DNA from: Magnetovibrio sp.
GTDB lineage: Bacteria > Pseudomonadota > Alphaproteobacteria > Rhodospirillales > Magnetovibrionaceae
Direction of reading: 5' to 3'
Assembly: GCA_016763255.1 (NCBI GenBank)
Contig: JAESUA010000164.1
Location: 1-5,054 of the forward strand
Length of the DNA: 5,054 nucleotides
Positions 1 to 5,054 of this stretch are shown in pieces. The first letter of the stretch is position 1, and every line of letters starts with the position of its first letter. Both the position numbers and the translations under genes were made by a program. Below the pieces are notes generated by a model. It was not told the origin of the DNA. It did not search any database and saw only the letters and a list, made by a program, of their open reading frames with translations.

Positions 1-261
1 GAGCAGGCGTTCGGTTGAATCGTATGAACCGACCAAGGATCCGGTGGACGACAGCTGATCGGCAAATTCTAAGAACAGGCGTTCGACGACCTTGGAATTG
101 ACCGAACCTAAGCCCGACATGATTTGCGATAGCTCGCGGATCTCTTCATCGTCCATCAGCTCAAACAGCGCGGACGACTGCTCATCGCCCAAAGACAGCA
201 TAAAGATCGCCGCTTTTTGCGGACCGGTGAGGGCTCTGAAATCATCTTTTACACGTGACAT
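1..261 (-). CDS. fliG: Flagellar motor switch protein FliG, N-terminal part (cut by left edge)
   Basis: FliG forms the upper layer of the flagellar C-ring. Its N-terminal domain binds the FliF C-terminus and its C-terminal domain takes torque from the MotA stator. The 87 codons present begin MSRVKDDFRALTGPQKAAIF and run on to MLSLGDEQSSALFELMDDEE, followed by IRELSQIMSGLGSV. This is the typical FliG N-terminal domain with its 'LTGPQKAAIFMLSLG' opening and 'MDDEEIRELSQ' helix. The middle (armadillo) and C-terminal charged domains lie outside the window. The ATG at 261 is chosen because the family match starts about nine residues later. The gene follows the fliF stop by 18 bases, so the two are surely co-transcribed. 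The ribosome binding site is poor: a GAGGAT overlaps the fliF stop about 14 bases upstream, so translational coupling to fliF is likely (inference). Confidence 0.96.
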   Translation of the reverse strand, partial: MSRVKDDFRALTGPQKAAIFMLSLGDEQSSALFELMDDEEIRELSQIMSGLGSVNSKVVERLFLEFADQLSSTGSLVGSYDSTERLL

Positions 262-279
262 GGGCTTTTATAACAATCC

Positions 280-1938
280 TCAGCCTTCTTGATAGAGCCA
301 ATTGCGCACGATGGACAAAGCCTCTTCCGGGTGCTTCTCGACAATCTCGCCAACTTTCTTCACGCTAGAGGCCTTCACACGGCCCTCAACACGATCGATG
401 TCGATGAGTTCTTCAAACAGTTCTTCATCCGGTAGTGCGCCGTCCGGGGACGGTGGGGCAGCCAATGCACCGGCGGCCAGCTGCGCTTGATCGGCAATCA
501 GACGGCCACTTTCGGCCATGGAACTCATGGCACCGGGCAAGGCTTCGAAGGCGCGGCTGATCAGGGGGCGAACCACCAGCAAGATAACCAGGATGGCAAG
601 GATCAAGATCACCAACATTTCAGCAATCTGCAACATATCTTGTTTTTCAAAGCCGAAGAATAAGTCCAGTTTTGGTGCCGGAGGCAGCTCAGAATCGGCG
701 AAGCGCATGTTGATCACTTCGACCACATCGCCGCGATTTTGATCGAAACCGACCGCGCCTTTGACCAAAGTGGCCAGTAATTGCATTTCTTCTTCGGTGC
801 GCGCACGGTAGACGCGATCATCATCTTCGTTCAGTTCATAAGCACCATCCACCAAGACGGCGATGGACAGGCGGTTGATGATGCCGGTGTCACGAACCTG
901 ATTGATCACGCGTTTTGAAATTTCGAAATTGACGATTTCTTCGGTGCGGTTGTCTGATGCGCTGCGGGTCGCTTGATCGCCCCCAAAATCGGCACCGTCG
1001 GGTAAGTTGGCACCAACGGTAACGGGCAGGGGTTCTTGATCTTGCTGCGACGTGCTTTGTTCAATGGTATTGGTCGAACGTACCACTTGACCGTCAGGAT
1101 CAAAAATTTCTTCGTTGGTGGTGATGCGATCAAAATCCATGTCGGCAGTGACTTCGGCACGAACTTTGCCAAAGCCGACTGACTTTTCCAAAAGTTTTTC
1201 GATCACACGCCGAACACGCGCCTCATAAGCGCGACGGCGCTCATCCGCCTTTTGGGCGATCAGTCCTGGGCTGGATGCCGGATCACCTTCGTAGCCACGC
1301 GCCAGCAGCTCGCCTTTGTCGTCAATAACGGAAATTGTGCGTGGCAATAGGCCGGGCACGGCTGCGGCCACCAGATGCTGGATCGCCATCACTTGGCCGG
1401 TATCGAGCCGTAAGGAGCCCCGCATGCGCAAGAAAATTGATGCGGTGGGCTGGGTTTTTTGCCTTTGGAAAAGTTGGCGTTCCGGCAAAACCAGATGAAC
1501 GCGTGCACTGCGCACATTTTGGATGGTTTTAATCGTGCGGGCGAGTTCACCTTCCAGAGCGCGTACTTTATTAATGTTTTGCTGGAAATTGGTTGTGCCG
1601 ATTGAGCCTTGTTTATCAAAAATTTCGTAACCCACAGAGCCGCTGGATGGCAATCCCTGGTTGGCCATGGTCAAACGTAGCTGACCCGATTGTCCTTCTG
1701 GAACAAAGACCTGGGTGCCGCCTGAGCGCAGTTCGTAAGGGATTTTTTGGGCTTGCAGCTGGGCGGCAATGGCGGCGGAATCTTCCGGCCCAAGGTCACC
1801 ATAGAGAAGAGTCAACTGGGGCGTTGTGAAGCGGGTGGCCAGATAGATAAAAAAACCAACCATGATGAACAGCACAATCGCCATGATGGCCAGGCGCGGG
1901 GCACCAAGATTACGGAAGGTTTGTAGGAGTGTGTCCAC
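280..1938 (-). CDS. fliF: Flagellar MS-ring protein FliF
   Basis: FliF builds the MS ring in the inner membrane, the base on which the rod, the export gate and FliG assemble. From the GTG at 1938 the product has 552 residues, the usual family length. It shows a short cytoplasmic N-terminus (VDTLLQTFRNLGAPR), a first membrane helix at about 16-35, and the YscJ/FliF ring-building region at about 42-200, with GLPSSG (95-100), YEIFD (104-108) and the RSARVHLVLPE stretch (143-153). The third ring-building/collar region follows to about 430. The second membrane helix is at about 438-458 (MLVILILAILVILLV core). The cytoplasmic tail ends in the FliG-binding segment VGEIVEKHPEEALSIVRNWL. The reading frame stays open for 32 more codons upstream to an ATG at 2034, but that extension is unlike FliF. 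The GTG has a strong ribosome binding site and fits the family start. Confidence 0.97.
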   Translation of the reverse strand: MDTLLQTFRNLGAPRLAIMAIVLFIMVGFFIYLATRFTTPQLTLLYGDLGPEDSAAIAAQLQAQKIPYELRSGGTQVFVPEGQSGQLRLTMANQGLPSSGSVGYEIFDKQGSIGTTNFQQNINKVRALEGELARTIKTIQNVRSARVHLVLPERQLFQRQKTQPTASIFLRMRGSLRLDTGQVMAIQHLVAAAVPGLLPRTISVIDDKGELLARGYEGDPASSPGLIAQKADERRRAYEARVRRVIEKLLEKSVGFGKVRAEVTADMDFDRITTNEEIFDPDGQVVRSTNTIEQSTSQQDQEPLPVTVGANLPDGADFGGDQATRSASDNRTEEIVNFEISKRVINQVRDTGIINRLSIAVLVDGAYELNEDDDRVYRARTEEEMQLLATLVKGAVGFDQNRGDVVEVINMRFADSELPPAPKLDLFFGFEKQDMLQIAEMLVILILAILVILLVVRPLISRAFEALPGAMSSMAESGRLIADQAQLAAGALAAPPSPDGALPDEELFEELIDIDRVEGRVKASSVKKVGEIVEKHPEEALSIVRNWLYQEG

Positions 1939-1944
1939 GAAGGA

Positions 1945-1954
1945 CCCCCTTTCC
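1945..1954 (-). promoter_or_regulatory. Ribosome binding site that decides the fliF start
   Basis: On the minus strand GGAAAGGGGG stands six bases before the GTG at 1938. It is purine-rich and well spaced. It supports the GTG start over the in-frame ATG at 2034, whose upstream sequence has no comparable site. Confidence 0.75.
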
Positions 1955-2071
1955 CAGTTGCCGAAATAAGTTGATCGCCCTTTCTGGGCCACCGGGATGT
2001 GATAATGCACGCGCCGCCAATAGGCAATGCGCAAGCCTGTCTTTTGACCATCTAAGCTAGTGGTTTGATGG

Positions 2072-2097
2072 TGAATAAGTTATTAACAAGTCGGCAA
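2072..2097 (-). promoter_or_regulatory. Candidate CtrA-binding region upstream of fliF
   Basis: CtrA of Alphaproteobacteria recognises TTAA-N7-TTAA(C). Two overlapping near matches are seen here. On the minus strand TTGC-N7-TTAA spans 2097-2083 (two mismatches). Sharing the same TTAA, TTAA-N7-TTCA spans 2086-2072 (one mismatch); on the plus strand this reads TGAA-N7-TTAAC. The site lies about 135-160 bases before the fliF GTG, in the 206-base spacer after sciP. There is no clear -10 element that I would defend. In Caulobacter, early flagellar operons including fliF are CtrA targets, which makes the match plausible, but it is by eye only. Confidence 0.4.
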
Positions 2098-2103
2098 ATA
2101 TTG
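2083..2103. repeat. Copy 1 of a 20-base element shared by the fliF and sciP upstream regions
   Basis: The plus strand reads TTAACAAGTCGGCAAATATTG minus one base relative to the copy at 2520-2539. The two share TTAACAAG, CGGC, AATAT and a final G: 18 of 20 aligned positions, with one extra T at 2091. Both copies have the same orientation and lie upstream of minus-strand genes, fliF and sciP respectively. They include the CtrA-like half sites. Confidence 0.5.
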
Positions 2104-2144
2104 CCTATCGAGATGATTATTTAAAAATGAGTGTGCGATTGCGT

Positions 2145-2444
2145 CTAGACCTTTCGCAATCCATCAATGGCAGATTTTCGAGTCGAACGATGTATGCGTT
2201 GGTCGCGATACTTCTTCACCCGGGTTGCCATTAACCCTTTTGTGCCGAATTTGTCGAACAAAGATTGCCAAGTGAGAAACTCATCGATCGACATGGAGTA
2301 GATGTCGCAGGCGCTGCCTATGGTTAAGCGGCCTGACCGAACGGCTTCCACCACCTGAGCTTTGCGTTTTGTATCCCATCGCTGTGTGCTGGGGGAAGGC
2401 AGTTCGCTGAGGTCTTGATCATCTTGTGGGCTGGGCTGAGTCAT
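2145..2444 (-). CDS. sciP: SciP/DUF1153 family CtrA-inhibitory regulator
   Basis: This 99-residue protein matches the SciP (DUF1153) family of Alphaproteobacteria. In Caulobacter, SciP is a small helix-turn-helix protein that binds CtrA and represses CtrA-activated transcription in swarmer cells. The family core is clear: ELPSPSTQRW (14-23), the basic helix KRKAQVVEAVRSG (26-38), the helix-turn-helix stretch LTIGSACDIYSMSIDEFLTW (40-59), and FGTKGLMATRVKKYR (66-80). The N-terminal 13 residues are acidic and variable. Residues 81-99 (DQRIHRSTRKSAIDGLRKV) form a basic tail after the core. The ATG at 2444 is the only sensible start, since the next Met falls inside the domain. Its ribosome binding site is weak (GAG eight bases upstream). 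No terminator is seen between sciP and fliF, so read-through is possible. The assignment to the family is firm; its cellular role here is taken from Caulobacter. Confidence 0.92.
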   Translation of the reverse strand: MTQPSPQDDQDLSELPSPSTQRWDTKRKAQVVEAVRSGRLTIGSACDIYSMSIDEFLTWQSLFDKFGTKGLMATRVKKYRDQRIHRSTRKSAIDGLRKV

Positions 2445-2519
2445 GAAGGTGCTCTGTTGTTAATCGAAGGTATTGGAGTGTGTTCCTTTTGATTAAGCGC
2501 AAGGTTACATGGAGATTTC

Positions 2520-2539
2520 TTAACAAGCGGCTAATATCG
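2520..2539 (-). promoter_or_regulatory. Candidate CtrA box and copy 2 of the shared element, upstream of sciP
   Basis: On the minus strand TTAG-N7-TTAA (2534-2520) differs from the CtrA consensus TTAA-N7-TTAA at one base. It lies about 75 bases before the sciP ATG and about 30 bases past the terminator of the preceding gene, where a promoter for sciP would be expected. The whole of 2520-2539 repeats the element at 2083-2103 upstream of fliF. A GCTTAATC downstream on the minus strand (2494-2487) resembles the Caulobacter housekeeping -10 (GCTANAWC), but its spacing to this box is too long for an ordinary -35/-10 pair. Confidence 0.45.
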
Positions 2540-2568
2540 GATGAAGGCCGGTGGCAGAAAAAAGACAT

Positions 2569-2590
2569 AAAAAAAGCCGCACAAAGCGGT
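2569..2590 (-). terminator. Intrinsic terminator after the small unknown gene
   Basis: On the minus strand the stem CCGC (2589-2586), loop TTTGT and stem GCGG (2580-2577) are followed by C and seven T (2575-2569). A single-base bulge allows two more A-T pairs. The stem is short but GC-only and the T-run is strong. It begins about 29 bases after the stop codon at 2619 and separates that gene from sciP. Confidence 0.75.
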
Positions 2591-2618
2591 TCCGGCAGGC
2601 AAGGCAGGGTGATAAAGC

Positions 2619-2924
2619 TTAGGCTATGGCGTCAATGGCATTGCCGCGGACGGGGTCCGACGAAGGCTCTTTTTGCGGTGCTTGAGGGGTGCGTTCAGCC
2701 TCAGGGGCTTCTTGCACGCGCTCCGTTGCTTCGGCGCTGAGTTCGACAACATCTTTGGTCGGGGTTGGTTGCAAAATCTCACGCGTTCGCTGAGCCTGCT
2801 CTACGCGTTTTTCTTCGCGCTGTTTTTGCTCTACCTGACGCTGAAAAGCATCACCGTTCATATTCACCGTATTGTATACGGCCCGTACGATGGTGACCCT
2901 CTCTTGTTCTTGCATGTTTGACAT
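2619..2924 (-). CDS. Small Gln/Glu-rich protein of unknown function in the flagellar cluster
   Basis: I do not recognise this protein of about 101 residues. It starts MSNMQEQERVTIVRAVYNTV, then has a highly charged segment at about 26-52 (AFQRQVEQKQREEKRVEQ and on) likely to form a long helix or coiled coil. A PTPT stretch at 53-56, VELSAEA at 60-66, a Pro/Glu/Ala-rich low-complexity part at 70-92 and a C-terminus RGNAIDAIA follow. It has no signal peptide or membrane segment, so it is probably cytoplasmic. LSxEA motifs occur in several small flagellar proteins such as FlgM, but the rest does not support calling it FlgM. The ATG at 2924 is preferred. An ATG at 2915 and an in-frame TTG at 2987 (122 residues) are alternatives, and none has a good ribosome binding site. 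It lies between flgE and sciP, with a terminator on each side and a candidate promoter, so it looks like a single-gene unit. Confidence 0.75.
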   Translation of the reverse strand: MSNMQEQERVTIVRAVYNTVNMNGDAFQRQVEQKQREEKRVEQAQRTREILQPTPTKDVVELSAEATERVQEAPEAERTPQAPQKEPSSDPVRGNAIDAIA

Positions 2925-3003
2925 CGTTCTGACGCTTTCATATTCGCTTAAGCCTAATCCACATTCTTGCGGGTTTTCGCTTAGCAAACAAACTTACATA
3001 TTT

Positions 3004-3031
3004 ATTATGCACAGCAAACGGGAAAAGGCAA
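3004..3031 (-). promoter_or_regulatory. Candidate sigma-70-type promoter for the small unknown gene
   Basis: On the minus strand TTGCCT (3031-3026, four of six to TTGACA) and CATAAT (3009-3004, five of six to TATAAT) stand 16 bases apart. Transcription would start near 2997, giving a leader of about 70 bases to the ATG at 2924 or about 10 to the TTG at 2987. It lies after the flgE terminator, where a new promoter is needed. Alphaproteobacterial -10 elements vary, so this is only a plausible match. Confidence 0.4.
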
Positions 3032-3039
3032 GGATAAAT

Positions 3040-3057
3040 TTATTAAATCTTTACCAT
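3040..3057 (+). promoter_or_regulatory. Candidate CtrA box upstream of the small unknown gene
   Basis: The plus strand reads TTAT-N7-TTACCAT, where the fuller CtrA consensus is TTAA-N7-TTAACCAT; the end TTTACCAT matches TTAACCAT at seven of eight bases. It sits nine bases beyond the -35 of the candidate promoter, in the opposite orientation to the gene. The region is AT-rich, so chance matches are easier here. Confidence 0.35.
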
Positions 3058-3114
3058 AGAGTGCCGGGGACGAGGGTCGTGGGTCGCGTCTTCGGATCGG
3101 TGGGTGAGGGTGAG

Positions 3115-3140
3115 AAAAAGAGGCTCCGAAGAGCCTCTTT
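3115..3140 (-). terminator. Strong intrinsic terminator of flgE
   Basis: On the minus strand AAAGAGGCTC (3140-3131), TTCG loop and GAGCCTCTTT (3126-3117) form a perfect 10-base-pair stem with a UUCG tetraloop, followed by two more T. This is a textbook hairpin, about 55 bases after the flgE stop. The plus-strand side has only three T, so it serves the minus strand mainly. Confidence 0.9.
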
Positions 3141-3159
3141 GGCGGCCGTTATCCGTGTC

Positions 3160-3178
3160 ATGAGGCGTTCTGCCTCAT
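3160..3178 (-). repeat. Second hairpin between the flgE stop and its terminator
   Basis: ATGAGGC (3160-3166) and GCCTCAT (3172-3178) form a perfect seven-base-pair stem with a five-base loop, starting 16 bases after the flgE stop and 19 bases before the terminator hairpin. No T-run follows on the minus strand, so it is not a terminator by itself. It may protect the 3' end of the hook mRNA from exonucleases (inference). Confidence 0.6.
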
Positions 3179-3194
3179 TCAAAAAACGACCTCA

Positions 3195-5054
3195 TTATTT
3201 GGTGCGCATCAATTCTTCGAGCATTTGATCGGCGGTGGTGATGATTTTGGTGGAGGCCGAATAAGCCCGCTGCACGACGATCATGTTGGTGAATTCGGCG
3301 CCGATATCGACGGTCGAGGCTTCCAATGCCGACTGGATAACCTGTCCAGCCCGGCCAGAATCTGCGACCCGTAGGGTGTAATCACCGGAATTTTGGGTGG
3401 CTGACCAGACGTTGCCGGATTTGGCTTCCAACTGATTGGGGTTGGTGAAGGTGGCGATGGGGATTTTGGCAATTTTGCGGGTTTCACCGTTATCAAACAG
3501 CGCCGTCACCAACCCATCTTCACTGATGGTCACCCCGGAGAAGGTACCGAACTTGGAGCCGTTCTGGGACGTTTTGTCGGCGCTAAACTCATCGCCAAAC
3601 TGGGTCATTTTGCTAAAATCAAGCGCGTTGCGCTTGCCTTCACCGGTGGCGTTGCTCATGTTGTCGGCACCACTGGTAAAGCCAAGAATTTCAAGCGACT
3701 GGGCGTTGATCGTAAGACCTGTTGAGGAAAATTCGAAACCCTTGGCGGTGGATACGGAGATGGTGGTCGAAGTGTAAGCGGTGCCATCGCCATCGGTCGG
3801 CCGGGATGCAGCGGAAAGGCCGCTAAAATCAATGTCGTTGGTATCGTTGTTGACGGTTTGGATATAAAGTGTGTCAACTGTGCTGCCACCCACGGCAAGG
3901 GCGCGGACACGGGTGCCGGTCGTTGCTAAGACCGAGTCGCGACCTTCAATGGAGATTTCCATTGCCGTCACAAATTCTGCCACGGTGGTGATGGCGCTCG
4001 GTGCGACGTTTGCCGTCGTGGTGACAGCAGTGATTGTGCCATCCAGTGTACCAACATCAGTGGGATTAGCCGCCACAAGTGATAATGACCGGCCACGTTG
4101 AATTTCAGTTGCGGTCACGACCACCGCATTCCCGACAACAGTTGCCGTTCCAATGGCACTAGAGGCCGCGTCGGCATTATACGCCGCAGCAAGGCCCGCA
4201 GCGATCGACGATAGGGTATCGGTTGCTAAGACCGTGTATGTCACGGCAGGGTTAGCATCAACCACAATCGAATAAATATCGCCAGCATCTACGGTACCGG
4301 TAATCGTAGACGTTATGACTTCAGCGGTGGCCTCTTTAATGACTGGAGTGGCATCCCCGCCTAGGGGTACCGCGTAACCGCCGGTTATTCTGGCCGTATA
4401 AGTTTGACCGTTAACTGTTATGGTATTTAGGTCGGTGGGTAAGGCAGGAAACTTAAGCAAGGTAAAGTCAGTGTACTTGTTGTCTTGTTGTTGAACCGTG
4501 AAACTGACTGTTTGTTTGGTTACGGTCGCACCACTGGCTGTCAGCGTTAAGCTTGGGTCAACGAGAATGCTACCAACACCACTTTCCCTAAATTCAAGTG
4601 CAGTCGTTACACCGGCCTTGACTTGAATGCGCGTGCTGGCAGCGGCGGTCGGCACGGCAAAAGTCGGATCACGGCCTTCAACCGCGGTGACAATATCGGC
4701 GACCACCTGGCTCAAGGTTTGTGATGAGGACACGTCAATGTTGGTGTTTGTACTGGCAGCTGTCGAAAATGTGTATGTGAGACCGCCAATCACGATGGTG
4801 GTGCCCGCACCGGGGATGGCGGTGAATTCGACCAGGCCGTTGCTTTCGTAAACCAAAGGTGTGGTCGCACCGTCATAAAGGGTCGCCACCGAGGTGCCCG
4901 GTGGTGCGGATACGTTGACATCCCATTTGTTGGATTCGGAACTTTTTGTGTAGGCCACCGACATATTGTTGGCGATGCCGAGGGAATCGAAGAACTCCAC
5001 ATCGGTTTTGTGGGTGCTGTCACCAGCCAGCGCCGTCGCGGGCAGGTTGGCGCC
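3195..5054 (-). CDS. flgE: Flagellar hook protein FlgE (N-terminus beyond the right edge)
   Basis: FlgE is the exported subunit of the flagellar hook. The frame is open to the window end, giving 619 visible residues. The first, GANLPATALAGDSTHKTDVE followed by FFDSLGIANNMSV, match the region of FlgE near the FlaE-like domain, so roughly the first 130-150 residues are missing (estimate). The GTG at 5000 lies inside this match and is not the start. Residues 443-619 are the conserved second half: LEILGF, LDFSKMTQFGDEFS, SGVTISEDGLVTALFDNGET, IATFTNP, and the C-terminal SALEASTVDIGAEFTNMIVV, QRAYSASTKIITTADQMLEE. That last part is the D0 helix shared by rod and hook proteins. Between them lies a large beta-rich insert. 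The whole protein would be near 750 residues, against 403 in Salmonella. FlgG and other rod proteins are excluded by the length and the FlaE-like part. Confidence 0.93.
   Translation of the reverse strand, partial: GANLPATALAGDSTHKTDVEFFDSLGIANNMSVAYTKSSESNKWDVNVSAPPGTSVATLYDGATTPLVYESNGLVEFTAIPGAGTTIVIGGLTYTFSTAASTNTNIDVSSSQTLSQVVADIVTAVEGRDPTFAVPTAAASTRIQVKAGVTTALEFRESGVGSILVDPSLTLTASGATVTKQTVSFTVQQQDNKYTDFTLLKFPALPTDLNTITVNGQTYTARITGGYAVPLGGDATPVIKEATAEVITSTITGTVDAGDIYSIVVDANPAVTYTVLATDTLSSIAAGLAAAYNADAASSAIGTATVVGNAVVVTATEIQRGRSLSLVAANPTDVGTLDGTITAVTTTANVAPSAITTVAEFVTAMEISIEGRDSVLATTGTRVRALAVGGSTVDTLYIQTVNNDTNDIDFSGLSAASRPTDGDGTAYTSTTISVSTAKGFEFSSTGLTINAQSLEILGFTSGADNMSNATGEGKRNALDFSKMTQFGDEFSADKTSQNGSKFGTFSGVTISEDGLVTALFDNGETRKIAKIPIATFTNPNQLEAKSGNVWSATQNSGDYTLRVADSGRAGQVIQSALEASTVDIGAEFTNMIVVQRAYSASTKIITTADQMLEELMRTK
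3729..4832 (-). other. Large beta-rich modular insert within FlgE
   Basis: About 368 residues (75-442 of the visible protein) have no counterpart in a short FlgE. They are rich in Thr, Ala, Val, Ser and Gly, with almost no Cys or Trp. Related motifs recur: TIVIGGLTYTF and TITVNGQTYTA; VVADIVTAVEGRD and VAEFVTAMEISIEGRD. A middle module (GTVDAGDIYSIVVDANPAVT, then YTVLATDTLSSIAAGLAAAY, then VVGNAVVVTATE) has the look of small beta domains found in phage tail and surface proteins. These most likely form outward-facing D2/D3-type domains on the hook surface. The module boundaries are approximate. Confidence 0.6.

Larger units (their letters stand above)
2020..2108. repeat. 9-base inverted repeat flanking the fliF upstream region
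   Basis: ATAGGCAAT at 2020-2028 is repeated in inverse orientation as ATTGCCTAT at 2100-2108, with 71 bases between. The right arm also forms part of a 13-base palindrome, GGCAA-ATA-TTGCC, at 2093-2105. The pair encloses the CtrA-like sequence upstream of fliF. It could be a pair of operator half-sites or may be chance; no known regulator is recognised. Confidence 0.35.

Noticed and set aside
906..1619. Alternative minus-strand frames of 76-88 codons inside fliF
   Set aside because: They overlap the well-matched fliF frame completely and read as Pro/Lys-rich noise.
2011..2025. Possible sigma-54 promoter before fliF (TTGGCGGCGCGTGCA on the minus strand)
   Set aside because: The GG and GC elements are eight bases apart instead of ten, and the -24 element is poor. 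The upstream regions of sciP and the small gene also gave no proper GG-N10-GC pair.
1939..2034. In-frame 32-codon extension of fliF to an ATG at 2034
   Set aside because: The extra residues do not resemble a FliF N-terminus and lack a ribosome binding site, while the GTG at 1938 has a strong one and fits the family start and length.
2143..2150. GTCTAGAC palindrome at the sciP stop as a terminator
   Set aside because: It has no loop and its T-stretch lies too far away, so it cannot form an intrinsic terminator.
2619..2924. Calling the small gene FlgM because of its LSxEA motif
   Set aside because: The motif is short, and the C-terminal sigma-binding helices of FlgM are not seen; the C-terminus is Pro/Glu-rich instead.
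2480..3228. Plus-strand open frames over the small gene and its spacers
   Set aside because: They lie antisense to the small gene or cover terminators and promoter-like sequence, show no family resemblance, and have compositions typical of shadow frames.
3436..4851. Plus-strand frames opposite flgE
   Set aside because: They mirror the Thr/Ala/Val-rich repeats of FlgE on the other strand and have no recognisable product.

Overview
The window is a stretch of an alphaproteobacterial flagellar gene cluster, and every gene in it is read from the minus strand. Two things point to this group: a SciP/DUF1153 family gene (a CtrA-partner regulator known from Alphaproteobacteria) beside fliF-fliG, and FliF, FliG and FlgE sequences of alphaproteobacterial style. 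Base composition is moderate (roughly 50-60% GC in coding lines I counted). A marine or freshwater Rhodospirillales-type organism would fit, but that is an impression, not a result.

In the direction of transcription (right to left), the order is as follows. (1) The C-terminal 619 residues of the hook protein FlgE, whose start lies beyond the right edge, with a large beta-rich insert in the middle. (2) A very good intrinsic terminator with a second hairpin just before it. (3) A spacer with a candidate promoter and a CtrA-like box. (4) A small unrecognised, Gln/Glu-rich gene of about 101 residues, closed by its own terminator. (5) sciP, with a CtrA-like box upstream. (6) A 206-base spacer with further CtrA-like sequence and inverted repeats. 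(7) fliF, which encodes the MS-ring protein and starts at a GTG. (8) The first 87 codons of fliG, 18 bases after fliF and cut by the left edge.

FliF and FliG form the membrane ring and the switch/rotor of the basal body, and FlgE forms the hook. SciP in Caulobacter binds CtrA and damps CtrA-activated promoters, which include flagellar ones. The same roughly 20-base CtrA-like element lies upstream of both sciP and fliF, and a related box lies upstream of the unknown gene. This suggests that the cluster is a CtrA/SciP-controlled regulon with feedback on sciP itself. The regulatory part is inference from motif matching by eye.

No RNA gene, mobile element, CRISPR array or plus-strand gene is supported. 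No gap between genes exceeds 300 bases. The least explained parts are the small unknown gene and the FlgE insert; neither amounts to a clearly new system.
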